Assembly (NCBI RefSeq): GCF_965139335.1 | Contig: NZ_CBCSEL010000001.1 | Direction: 5' to 3' (one strand) | Length of the DNA stretch: 64,000 nt | DNA from: Catellicoccus marimammalium | GTDB taxonomy: Bacteria > Bacillota > Bacilli > Lactobacillales > Catellicoccaceae | Shown: piece by piece, positions 41,533 through 49,729 of the stretch | Layout: each line of letters opens with the position of its first letter | Numbering within the stretch: the first letter of the stretch is position 1 | The notes under the pieces: model-generated | The model's database searches: none | Seen by the model: the letters and a program-made list of their open reading frames with translations, nothing else | Told to the model about the DNA's origin: nothing | Translations under genes and position numbers: made by a program

Positions 41533-43044
41533 GAACATAAAACAGAACAAGAAGCACAATTTTTCCAATTGTTAAAAGAAGCTGCTTTATTAAAAGAAGC
41601 TTATTATTTAGCAGATTGGGACACACAAACAGGAATGCCAGAAAAAGCAAATGAATACCGTGGAGAATTAGAAGGTTACTTAAACGAGTTAATCTTTGAA
41701 AAAGAAAACGGAAAAGAAATGGCTCACTGGATTGAATATTTTACTGAACATCCAGAAGACTTATCTGAATTTGGTCAAAAAGTCTTTAAAAAAGTTAAAG
41801 AAGAGTTTACTCGTAATCATACGATTCCTGCTGATGAATGGGCACATTATACAAAATTAGTCGCTCAATCACATGCTATTTGGGTCGAAGCGCGTGAAAA
41901 ACAAGATTATCAAATTTTAGAACCAGTCTTAGAAGAAATGGTAGATTGTGTTCGTAAATTTATTCCGTTATGGCGTCAGGATGAAAAGACTCCTTATGAT
42001 GTTTTATTGAATCAAAATGAACCAGGAATGACTACTGAAAAATTGGATGCTTTGTTTGCGGAAGTGCGCGATGGAATTATTGAAATTCGCCAACGTCTAG
42101 AAAAAGAAGGAACAGCTCCTGAACGTGATTTCTTATATCGTTTCGTTCCAAAAGAACAACAAGAACGCTTCTCAAGAAAAGTGGCAGCTCAATTGGGATA
42201 TGATTTTGATAAAGGAAGATTAGATGACACGGTTCATCCATTCATGCAAGAATTAAATCGTTGTGATGCTCGTATTGCGACACGTTGGAATGAACATGAT
42301 GTAATGTTTGCGGTATTAGGAATTATGCACGAAGCAGGACATGGTACTTATGAACAACATATTGATGCTAAATATGACTACACACCATTTGCTGGTGGGG
42401 TTTCTGCTGGAATGCATGAAGGACAATCTCTATTTAATGAATTAGTAATCGGTTCAAACTTAGAGTTTTGGCGTCAAGTATATCCATTCTTCCAAGAATG
42501 TACCGAAGGAGCTTTTGATGATATCGATGTAGAAACATTCTATAAAGCATTGAAATATTCTCAATCTAGCTTAATCCGTATTGAAGCTGATTCTTTAACT
42601 TATCCTTTACATGTTATTATTCGTTATGAAATTGAAAAAGCATTGTTTAACGATAATTTACCAGTGAAGGATTTAGCAAAAGTATGGAACGAAAAATATG
42701 AAGAGTATTTAGGAGTTCGTCCAGATAACGATACAGATGGGGTCTTACAAGATGTACATTGGCCTACAGGTTTATTTGGTTACTTCCCATCTTATGCTTT
42801 AGGATTCATGTATGCGACTCAATTGTATTATGCAATGAGTAAAGATTTCTCTATGGATGAAGCCTTCGCAGAAGGACGTTTAGATGCACCAAGTCAATGG
42901 TTAAAAGAACATATTCATCGTTTCGGTGGATCAAAATCACCAAGTGAGTTGATTATGGATGCGACTGGCGAATCATTGAATGCGAAATACTTATTACAAT
43001 TCTTAAAACAAGTCTACTATCCAGTATATGGAATTGAAGAATAA
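41530..43044 (+). CDS. Carboxypeptidase M32 (thermostable metallocarboxypeptidase)
   Basis: 504 aa, standard length. Zinc site HEAGH (about 267-271) within GIMHEAGHGTYEQ, followed by SAGMHEGQSLFNEL with the third ligand Glu; other marks are LADWDTQTGMP, IRIEADSLTYPLHVIIRYEIE and VHWPTGLFGYFPSYALG. It removes C-terminal residues from peptides in the cytoplasm. Convergent with pflA, sharing a bidirectional terminator. Confidence 0.93.
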   Translation: MEHKTEQEAQFFQLLKEAALLKEAYYLADWDTQTGMPEKANEYRGELEGYLNELIFEKENGKEMAHWIEYFTEHPEDLSEFGQKVFKKVKEEFTRNHTIPADEWAHYTKLVAQSHAIWVEAREKQDYQILEPVLEEMVDCVRKFIPLWRQDEKTPYDVLLNQNEPGMTTEKLDALFAEVRDGIIEIRQRLEKEGTAPERDFLYRFVPKEQQERFSRKVAAQLGYDFDKGRLDDTVHPFMQELNRCDARIATRWNEHDVMFAVLGIMHEAGHGTYEQHIDAKYDYTPFAGGVSAGMHEGQSLFNELVIGSNLEFWRQVYPFFQECTEGAFDDIDVETFYKALKYSQSSLIRIEADSLTYPLHVIIRYEIEKALFNDNLPVKDLAKVWNEKYEEYLGVRPDNDTDGVLQDVHWPTGLFGYFPSYALGFMYATQLYYAMSKDFSMDEAFAEGRLDAPSQWLKEHIHRFGGSKSPSELIMDATGESLNAKYLLQFLKQVYYPVYGIEE

Positions 43045-43051
43045 AAGAGAA

Positions 43052-43087
43052 ATAAAAAAGAACCACTTTATTGTGGTTCTTTTTTTG
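43052..43087. terminator. Bidirectional terminator between M32 gene and pflA
   Basis: AAAGAACCAC (43057-43066) pairs with GTGGTTCTTT (43073-43082), A-tract left and U-tract right. The pflA stop region lies in the loop. Confidence 0.9.
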
Positions 43088-43841
43088 TGTCTTCTCCTGT
43101 ATATTTTCCAGTATGCAAACGAAGGTTCGCATTTTTAATGCGCTCTGGAGTAGGAGGCTGAATATCTTCCAATTCATAAGGAATGCCTAATTGATCCCAT
43201 TTAAATTTACCCATTGTATGATAAGGAAGAACTTCGATTCTTTCTACATTATTTAAAGTGTCAATAAAGACATGTAGACGATCTAAATATTCATCTTTAT
43301 CAGACCATTCTGGTAATAAAACATGGCGAATCCAAACTGGTTGATTCACTTCCGATAGATAAGTGGCCATTTCTAAGATCGGTTCATTTTCACATTTTGT
43401 TAATTCTAGATGGACTTTAGGATCAATATGTTTTAAATCCAATAAAATTAAATCTGTATATTCTAGTAATTCATTAAATTGAGAAAAGAAAGGATCTTTT
43501 TTAGTAAAAGGTTGACCACAAGTATCTAAACAAGTATGGATTCCACGTTTTTTCGCTTCTTTAAATAATTCAATGAGGAAAGGAAGTTGTAATAAAGGTT
43601 CGCCTCCGCTTACAGTGATTCCACCATTTTCTCCCCAATAAGGACGATAGCGTTCTGCTTTATCTAATAATTCCTTTGCTGTGTATTCTTTTTCTTTTCC
43701 TGTACGTAATTTCCAAGTATCTGGATTATGACAGAATTTGCAACGCATACGACATCCTTGGGTAAAAATGACGAAACGAATACCTGGTCCATCGACCGTA
43801 CCAAAATTTTCTGTTGAATGTATAATTCCTTTTGTTTCCAT
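43068..43841 (-). CDS. pflA: Pyruvate formate-lyase activating enzyme
   Basis: 257 aa from the ATG at 43841 (minus-strand SD AGGAG, 8-nt spacer). Radical-SAM cluster motif GCRMRCKFCHNPD (CxxxCxxC), GGEPLLQ, and LLDLKH. It installs the glycyl radical in PflB using SAM and a 4Fe-4S cluster. It lies 66 bp downstream of pflB, separated by a hairpin. Confidence 0.95.
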   Translation of the reverse strand: METKGIIHSTENFGTVDGPGIRFVIFTQGCRMRCKFCHNPDTWKLRTGKEKEYTAKELLDKAERYRPYWGENGGITVSGGEPLLQLPFLIELFKEAKKRGIHTCLDTCGQPFTKKDPFFSQFNELLEYTDLILLDLKHIDPKVHLELTKCENEPILEMATYLSEVNQPVWIRHVLLPEWSDKDEYLDRLHVFIDTLNNVERIEVLPYHTMGKFKWDQLGIPYELEDIQPPTPERIKNANLRLHTGKYTGEDTKKEPQ

Positions 43842-43862
43842 AAGCGATACTCCTATAAAAGA

Positions 43863-43889
43863 AATAAGGCTGGAGCAACCAGCCTTATT
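43863..43889 (-). terminator. Intercistronic hairpin between pflB and pflA
   Basis: AATAAGGCTGG/CCAGCCTTATT form a perfect 11-bp stem with a 5-nt loop, followed on the minus strand by TCTTTTAT. It may be a partial terminator lowering pflA relative to pflB, or an mRNA 3'-end stabiliser. Confidence 0.75.
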
Positions 43890-43907
43890 CCAACTCATTG
43901 ATTGATA

Positions 43908-46160
43908 TTATAAACGATCATGTGCAGTACGAGCAATAACGTCTGCTTGTTGTTCTGGTGTTAAATCACGGAATTTAACAGCGTAACCAGATACACGAAT
44001 CGTTAAGTTTGGATATTTTTCTGGATGAGCTTGTGCGTCTAATAGTAAATCAGTTGTAAATACGTTTACGTTTAAGTGGTAAGCTCCTTGATCGAAGTAG
44101 CCATCCATAACTTGACGTAAGTTATCTACACGCATGTCTTCATCTTTTCCTAAGCCACTAGGGTTAATCGTTTGTGTATTAGAAATACCATCTAAAGCAC
44201 AGCAATAAGATAAACGAGCTGTAGAGTTTAATGAAGCTAATAAGCCGTTTAATTCTCCTAAGAATTTACCATCTTTGTAAGAAGGGTTAGCTCCTGGAGC
44301 TAAAGGTTTACCAGCACGACGTCCGTCTGGAGTGTTACCTGTTGCTTTTCCGTATACTACGTTAGAAGTAATCGTTAAGATTGATGTTGTAGGTGTAGCA
44401 TCACGGTAAGTATGTTGACGTTTGATTTGATCCATGAAGTATTCAATGATCCAGTTTGCCATTGCATCTGCTTCTTCATTGTCATTTCCGTAAGTAGGGA
44501 ATGCGTTTTGTGGTTCATAGTCAACTGCTAAACCATCTTCATCACGAATTACTTTAACGTTTCCGTATTTAATAGCCATGATAGAGTCAGCAGCGTGAGA
44601 AAGTCCAGCAATACCTGTTGCGAATGTACGTTTCAAATGAGTATCCATTAAGGCAGTTTGTGGAGCTTCATACGCATATTTATCATGCATGTAGTGAATG
44701 ATATTTAATGTATTTACATATAATTCTGCTAACCAATCTAAGATGTCTTTGTAGTGCATCATAAATTCGTCAAAGTCTAGAGTATCTCCTGTCATTGGAC
44801 GGAAGCGTGGAGCAACTTGCATCTTCGTATTTTCATCAACCCCACCGTTGATAGCGTATAATACTGCTTTCGCTAAGTTTGCACGAGCACCGAAGAATTG
44901 CATATCTTTACCCATAACTGTACCAGATACGCAGCAAGCAATAGCGCAGTCGTCTGAACCCCAGTTTGTACGTAATAAATCATCATTTTCAAATTGAACA
45001 GATGAAGTATCTTTTGCGACTTTAGCAGCAAAAGTACGGAAGTTCAATGGTAATTGTGATGAATATAAAATTGTTAAGTTTGGTTCAGGAGATGGTCCCA
45101 TGTTATATAGTGTATGTAAGAAACGGAAGTCATTTTTTGTAACTAAAGAACGACCAGTTAAGCTCATACCAGCAATAGATAAAGTAGCCCAAATAGGGTA
45201 ACCAGAGAATAATTGGTTGTAATCTGGTGTACGAGCGAATTTAACCATACGTAATTTTAATACGAAATGGTCGATTAATTCTTGTGCTTCTTTTTCATCG
45301 ATAATACCACGATCTAAGTCACGTTGAATATAAATATCTAAGAATGCAGAAATACGACCAACAGACATTGCGGCACCATTTTGTGATTTAATCGCAGCTA
45401 AATATCCGAAGTATAACCATTGGATTGCTTCTTGTGCTGTAGCTGCTGGACGAGAAATATCGAAACCATAAGAAGCAGCCATTTCTTTCATGTCTTTTAA
45501 GGCGCGAATTTGTTCAGATACTTCTTCACGTAGACGAATTACATCGTCAGTCATTGTTTTATAACCAATTAATGATTTATCTTTTTCTTTTTCTTCAATT
45601 AAACGATCAATACCGTAAAGAGCGACACGACGGTAGTCACCGATAATACGGCCACGACCATAGGCATCAGGTAAACCAGTGATGATTTTATTTTTACGAG
45701 CCATTCTCATTTCAGGAGTGTAGGCATCAAATACACCTTGGTTATGTGTTTTACGCCAATCAGTGAAGATTTTTGTCATTTCTTCATCAGATTCATATCC
45801 ATTTGCTTCTAAAGCAGTATTAGCCATACGAATACCACCAAATGGCATGAATGCTTGTTTTAAAGGTTCATCAGTTTGTAGACCAACAATTTTTTCTTCT
45901 TCTTTAATTAAGTATCCAGGACCATAAGCAGTAATTGTAGCTGGAATATCGTTATCCATGTTGTATACACCGTTATTTTGGTGTTCAATTTCTTGTAATT
46001 CTTGTAAACGATTCCATAATTTGTTTGTACTTTCAGTAGGGCCTTCTAAGAAAGAATCGTCCCCTGTGTATTCTGTGTAGTTATCTTGAATGAAAGCTCG
46101 AGTATCAATATGTTTTTTCCATGCATCACCATGGAAGCCTTCCCATTCTTTATATTCCAT
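43908..46160 (-). CDS. pflB: Formate C-acetyltransferase (pyruvate formate-lyase)
   Basis: 750 aa from the ATG at 46160; SD GAGGTG. Catalytic Cys pair in DDCAIACCVSG (around 409-410) and the glycyl-radical site RVSGYAVKF close to the C-terminus (around 726). It converts pyruvate and CoA to formate and acetyl-CoA under anoxic conditions. pflA downstream activates it. Codon choice is markedly uniform, as in highly expressed genes. Confidence 0.96.
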   Translation of the reverse strand: MEYKEWEGFHGDAWKKHIDTRAFIQDNYTEYTGDDSFLEGPTESTNKLWNRLQELQEIEHQNNGVYNMDNDIPATITAYGPGYLIKEEEKIVGLQTDEPLKQAFMPFGGIRMANTALEANGYESDEEMTKIFTDWRKTHNQGVFDAYTPEMRMARKNKIITGLPDAYGRGRIIGDYRRVALYGIDRLIEEKEKDKSLIGYKTMTDDVIRLREEVSEQIRALKDMKEMAASYGFDISRPAATAQEAIQWLYFGYLAAIKSQNGAAMSVGRISAFLDIYIQRDLDRGIIDEKEAQELIDHFVLKLRMVKFARTPDYNQLFSGYPIWATLSIAGMSLTGRSLVTKNDFRFLHTLYNMGPSPEPNLTILYSSQLPLNFRTFAAKVAKDTSSVQFENDDLLRTNWGSDDCAIACCVSGTVMGKDMQFFGARANLAKAVLYAINGGVDENTKMQVAPRFRPMTGDTLDFDEFMMHYKDILDWLAELYVNTLNIIHYMHDKYAYEAPQTALMDTHLKRTFATGIAGLSHAADSIMAIKYGNVKVIRDEDGLAVDYEPQNAFPTYGNDNEEADAMANWIIEYFMDQIKRQHTYRDATPTTSILTITSNVVYGKATGNTPDGRRAGKPLAPGANPSYKDGKFLGELNGLLASLNSTARLSYCCALDGISNTQTINPSGLGKDEDMRVDNLRQVMDGYFDQGAYHLNVNVFTTDLLLDAQAHPEKYPNLTIRVSGYAVKFRDLTPEQQADVIARTAHDRL

Positions 46161-46311
46161 AATATTCACCTCTGATGTGCTTCATTTAATCGCGTCATCT
46201 CTGACATCCTTAGTTTATCACAAAGATTTTGGGGAGAAGAACTGTATTTAATAAAAAATAAAGAAAGAAACATTAAATTTATCAAAAAAATAGTAGTTTT
46301 AGCATAAAAAA

Positions 46312-46325
46312 TGAAATCGTTTCCA
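46312..46325. promoter_or_regulatory. cre-like site upstream of pflB
   Basis: TGAAATCGTTTCCA matches the catabolite-responsive element consensus TGWNANCGNTNWCA at 13 of 14 positions. It lies about 150 bp upstream of pflB, consistent with CcpA control. Confidence 0.65.
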
Positions 46326-46331
46326 AAAATA

Positions 46332-46347
46332 TATACAATATTGTATA
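46332..46347. promoter_or_regulatory. 16-bp perfect palindrome in the pflB / ypmS divergent region
   Basis: TATACAATATTGTATA is its own reverse complement, 6 bp from the cre-like site. A TTGTGAA half-site (46352-46358), like one arm of a Rex operator, follows. Possible operator, or overlapping -10 boxes for the minus strand. The rest of the 317-bp gap is A/T-rich with no gene. Confidence 0.5.
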
Positions 46348-46410
46348 AAGTTTGTGAAAAAAATTTATTATTTTTTTAAGTTTTCTTAAGTTAGGAAGAG
46401 ATAAAGAGAG

Positions 46411-46440
46411 TTCGCACAATGAATCAAGAATTGCTATAAT
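46411..46440 (+). promoter_or_regulatory. Promoter of the ypmS-like gene
   Basis: -35 TTCGCA (46411-46416), 18-bp spacer, -10 TATAAT (46435-46440), 38 bp before the ATG. Confidence 0.6.
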
Positions 46441-46477
46441 GAAAATAATCCATTTTTTCTTTGGTTAGGAGGAAATA

Positions 46478-47101
46478 ATGAAGAAAGAAAGAAATTATTG
46501 GAAAATCGCCTTTTGGACACTTGTTGGAATTCTTTTCTTAGGAGGAGGAATTGTGAGCTGGAAACTCTTTGCTCCAAGTCCAGAGCATGTTTCAAAAGAA
46601 GAACAGACGGAAATTCAAAAAGCCGAGAAAAAAGAACAAGTGCCAATTCAAATTTCTTTAACAGGAAATGAAGTAGAAACGATGGTTAACGAGGCATTAA
46701 ATACAAAAGAAAATCAAAAAACGAGCTATGATTTTGTTTTACAAAAAAAAGAAGCCTTATTACAAATGAAAACAAAATTATTAGGTTTATCTGTCGAAAT
46801 TATTGCTAAGGTGCAACCAGTAGTAATGGAAAATGGAGATTTGAAATTAAAAATTAATGAATTGGGCTGTGGAGAATTACTTCATTTCCCAACAAAATTT
46901 TTATTAAGAGAAATCAAAAGAAATGAAATCTTACCAGAATGGATTGAAGTATTACCGGATGAAAAAGCATTTGAACTTCATTTTGCAGAAAGTCCATTTA
47001 GTAATTATGGTCATTTAAAAGTAGAAACTATCGATTTAAATCGAGATGTTTATCAATTTACTTTTGATTTAAATATGAAAAAAATGTTGCAAAATTCATA
47101 A
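46478..47101 (+). CDS. DUF2140 family protein, YpmS-like
   Basis: 207 aa. One N-terminal transmembrane helix (about 8-30) and an extracytoplasmic domain with ISLTGNEVETMVNEAL and GCGELLHFPTKFLLREI, the pattern of YpmS proteins. Function not established. Good SD (AGGAGG). It starts the run leading to rbgA 25 bp downstream. Confidence 0.8.
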   Translation: MKKERNYWKIAFWTLVGILFLGGGIVSWKLFAPSPEHVSKEEQTEIQKAEKKEQVPIQISLTGNEVETMVNEALNTKENQKTSYDFVLQKKEALLQMKTKLLGLSVEIIAKVQPVVMENGDLKLKINELGCGELLHFPTKFLLREIKRNEILPEWIEVLPDEKAFELHFAESPFSNYGHLKVETIDLNRDVYQFTFDLNMKKMLQNS

Positions 47102-47126
47102 ATAAGAAATCTAAGGAGGAAAAAGA

Positions 47127-47984
47127 ATGGGGAAAATTCAATGGTTTCCAGGACACATGGCCAAAGCGCGCCGTGAAGTAATTGAAAAACTAAAATTAGT
47201 CGATATTGTAATTGAAGTAGTGGATGCTCGATTACCAAAATCAAGTCAAAATCCAATGTTAGATAAAATTATTCAACAAAAACCACGTTTAGTTTTATTA
47301 AACAAAGCAGATTTGGCAGATCCAGAAGAAACAAAAAAATGGCAAGCACATTTTGAAGCACAAGGAATGGCTTGTCTAGCAATTAATGCCCAAGAAGGAA
47401 AAGGAATTAAACAAATTACACCGACTTGTGAAAAAGTACTAGCAGATAAAATCCAACGTCGCCGTGAAAAAGGAATGAAAGATAAAGCGATTCGAGCAAT
47501 GATTATTGGAATTCCTAATGTTGGAAAATCAACAGTATTAAATCGTTTGATTCGTAAAAATGTGGCTAAAACAGGAAATAAACCAGGAGTAACAAAAGCA
47601 CAACAATGGTTGAAAATTGATAAAAAGTTAGAATTGTTGGACACACCAGGAATTTTATGGCCAAAATTTGAAGAGGAAGAAACAGGATATAAATTGGCAC
47701 TAACTGGAGCAATTAAAGACGATTTACTTCATTTTGATGATATTGCTTTATTTGGGTTAGAATTTTTTGATCGTCATTATCATGAAGCGTTATGGAAACG
47801 CTATGCCTTTATTCCAGAAGAAGATCGTACCTTACCTTATCCAGAATTATTGATGTTGATGACGGAAAAACGAGGATTCCGTGACGATTATGAACGAATG
47901 AGTAAACAATTTATTCAAGATGTGCGTACCAATAAATTAGGACGTTACACGTTAGATTGGGTTGAGGAAAATGAAAACGATTAA
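47127..47984 (+). CDS. rbgA: Ribosome biogenesis GTPase RbgA (YlqF)
   Basis: 285 aa. Circularly permuted GTPase: G4 NKADL precedes G1 GIPNVGKST, then G3 DTPGILWPKF. N-terminal IQWFPGHMAKARRE is diagnostic. C-terminal helical domain binds the pre-50S particle. It is required for late 50S assembly. Overlaps rnhB by 14 bp. Confidence 0.95.
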   Translation: MGKIQWFPGHMAKARREVIEKLKLVDIVIEVVDARLPKSSQNPMLDKIIQQKPRLVLLNKADLADPEETKKWQAHFEAQGMACLAINAQEGKGIKQITPTCEKVLADKIQRRREKGMKDKAIRAMIIGIPNVGKSTVLNRLIRKNVAKTGNKPGVTKAQQWLKIDKKLELLDTPGILWPKFEEEETGYKLALTGAIKDDLLHFDDIALFGLEFFDRHYHEALWKRYAFIPEEDRTLPYPELLMLMTEKRGFRDDYERMSKQFIQDVRTNKLGRYTLDWVEENEND

Positions 47985-48741
47985 AGAAGTAAAAGAATAT
48001 TTAGCTCAATGTACTTCTTTAGACGATCCAGAGCTTATCCTTTTCAAAGAAGATCAAAGAAAAGGAGTACAACAAGAATTACAGCGTTTTTATAAACGTT
48101 GGCAAAAAAGAGAAGAACAGCATCAAAAATTTTTAGAGCGACAAAAATATGAGCGTTCGTTACGCACGCAAGGGTATACAAAAATTGCGGGAATTGATGA
48201 AGTAGGGCGTGGACCTTTAGCTGGACCTGTCGTTGCGGCTGCAGTCATTTTACCAGAAGACTGTACAATTGAAGAATTAAATGATTCAAAACAATTATCA
48301 GAAAAGAAAAGAGAAGAGCTGTTTTTAGCGATTCAAAAAGAAGCGATTGGAATTGGCGTTGGTATTTGTAGTCCAGAAGAAATTGATGAATATAATATTT
48401 ACGAAGCAACAAAAATTGCTATGCAGCGAGCTATTGCTCAATTAAAAGAGCAGCCTGATTGTCTTCTATTAGACGCGATGGAATTGCCTTTAGAAATTCC
48501 TCAACAAAGTCTGATTAAAGGAGATGCAAAAAGCATTTCCATTGCCGCAGCAAGTATTGTTGCCAAATGTATTCGTGATGGACAGATGAAAGAATATGCC
48601 AAAGAATATCCTTATTATGATTTTGAACATAATATGGGCTATGGTACGAAAAATCATTTAAAAGGATTAGAAAATCATGGGATTTGTGATTTACATCGCA
48701 AATCTTTTGAACCTATTAAATCAATGGTAGAGAAAGGATAG
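47971..48741 (+). CDS. rnhB: Ribonuclease HII
   Basis: 256 aa from the ATG at 47971 (SD GAGGAA inside rbgA). Catalytic acidic residues in GIDEVGRGPLAGPVVAAAV, LLLDAM and SIAAASIVAK. An N-terminal helical extension of about 70 residues is normal for Firmicute RNase HII. It removes ribonucleotides from DNA. Confidence 0.95.
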   Translation: MKTIKEVKEYLAQCTSLDDPELILFKEDQRKGVQQELQRFYKRWQKREEQHQKFLERQKYERSLRTQGYTKIAGIDEVGRGPLAGPVVAAAVILPEDCTIEELNDSKQLSEKKREELFLAIQKEAIGIGVGICSPEEIDEYNIYEATKIAMQRAIAQLKEQPDCLLLDAMELPLEIPQQSLIKGDAKSISIAAASIVAKCIRDGQMKEYAKEYPYYDFEHNMGYGTKNHLKGLENHGICDLHRKSFEPIKSMVEKG

Positions 48742-48766
48742 GAAGATTAATTCCTATCCTTTTTTG
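48734..48766 (+). terminator. Terminator after rnhB
   Basis: AAGGATAGGAA (48734-48744) pairs with TTCCTATCCTT (48751-48761), then U-run; the rnhB stop is inside the stem. Confidence 0.88.
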
Positions 48767-48791
48767 TATCAATTTAATGAGGTGAATCATT

Positions 48792-49661
48792 ATGCAAGAT
48801 ATGGAAGAAGAAAAAGCAATTCTTTTAGGATTAAGAGAACAAAAAGGATGGGGCAATCGTCGTTGCCACCGATTATTAGATCATTGGGAAGAGGCTGAAA
48901 CGAAATCTTCTTTTTTAGAATGGGTGATAGAAGAAGGAGAAAAAGAAAATATCGAAAGAGAAGGAATTGAAAAGGTAATAAAAAATCTCGCTTTTTGGCA
49001 ACGTATTATAATAGAAGAAAAACCAATTTATTATCGAGAAGAGGAATATCCTTCCTTATTAAAAGAGATTTATAATCCACCTTTATTTTTATTTTGGCAA
49101 GGAAAGATAGAACTATTACAAAAACCAAGTCTAGCATTTATTGGTAGTCGCAAGATGCAAAAAGAAGCACAACAACAAGTCACACAATTTGTCCAAGGAT
49201 TGAAAGAAGAGTATGTTATTGTAAGTGGGTTAGCTAGAGGAGTGGATGCTGAAAGTCAATTTCAAGCTCTTAAACATAAGGGTTCAACCATTGCCGTTTT
49301 AGGAAATGGATTGGATTATTATTATCCAAAAGAAAATCAAGCACTACAACAAATTATCGCCAAAAAAGGATTACTTCTTAGTGAATATCGAAAAGGAACA
49401 GCACCAAAAAAATATCATTTTCCTGCACGAAATCGAATCATTGCTGGACTTTGTCAAGGTATTATTGTCATCCAAGCCGGCGAAAAGAGTGGTACTTTTA
49501 TTACGGCAAAAATTGGATTAGAAGAGGGAAGAGAAGTTTTTGTTCTACCAGGAAGCACTATAGAACATGCTTATGATGGTAGTTATTCTTTATTGCGAGA
49601 AGGAGCAGAATTAGTTTGGCAACCAGACCAAATTTACGAAAGCTTAACGTTTTGGCGTTAG
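48792..49661 (+). CDS. dprA: DNA processing protein DprA
   Basis: 289 aa. Rossmann core: LAFIGSRKM, VSGLARGVDAESQFQAL, TIAVLGNGLDYYYP, FPARNRIIAGLCQGIIVIQAG and SGTFITAKIGLEEGREVF. It loads RecA onto incoming single-stranded DNA during transformation. N-terminal SAM-like domain present; no C-terminal winged helix, as usual in cocci. SD GAGGTG. Confidence 0.93.
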   Translation: MQDMEEEKAILLGLREQKGWGNRRCHRLLDHWEEAETKSSFLEWVIEEGEKENIEREGIEKVIKNLAFWQRIIIEEKPIYYREEEYPSLLKEIYNPPLFLFWQGKIELLQKPSLAFIGSRKMQKEAQQQVTQFVQGLKEEYVIVSGLARGVDAESQFQALKHKGSTIAVLGNGLDYYYPKENQALQQIIAKKGLLLSEYRKGTAPKKYHFPARNRIIAGLCQGIIVIQAGEKSGTFITAKIGLEEGREVFVLPGSTIEHAYDGSYSLLREGAELVWQPDQIYESLTFWR

Positions 49662-49668
49662 AAAAAGA

Positions 49669-49697
49669 TTGACAAAAGCTAAATGTAAATGTTAAAA
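49669..49697 (+). promoter_or_regulatory. topA promoter
   Basis: -35 TTGACA (49669-49674), 17-bp spacer, weak -10 TTAAAA (49692-49697). Confidence 0.5.
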
Positions 49698-49729
49698 GTA
49701 ATAATGATTATATTAAGGGAGGACTTAGT

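Noticed and set aside
46434..46646. 70-codon minus-strand frame at the ypmS-like start
   Set aside because: Antisense to the SD and signal-anchor region of the real gene; no initiation signals.
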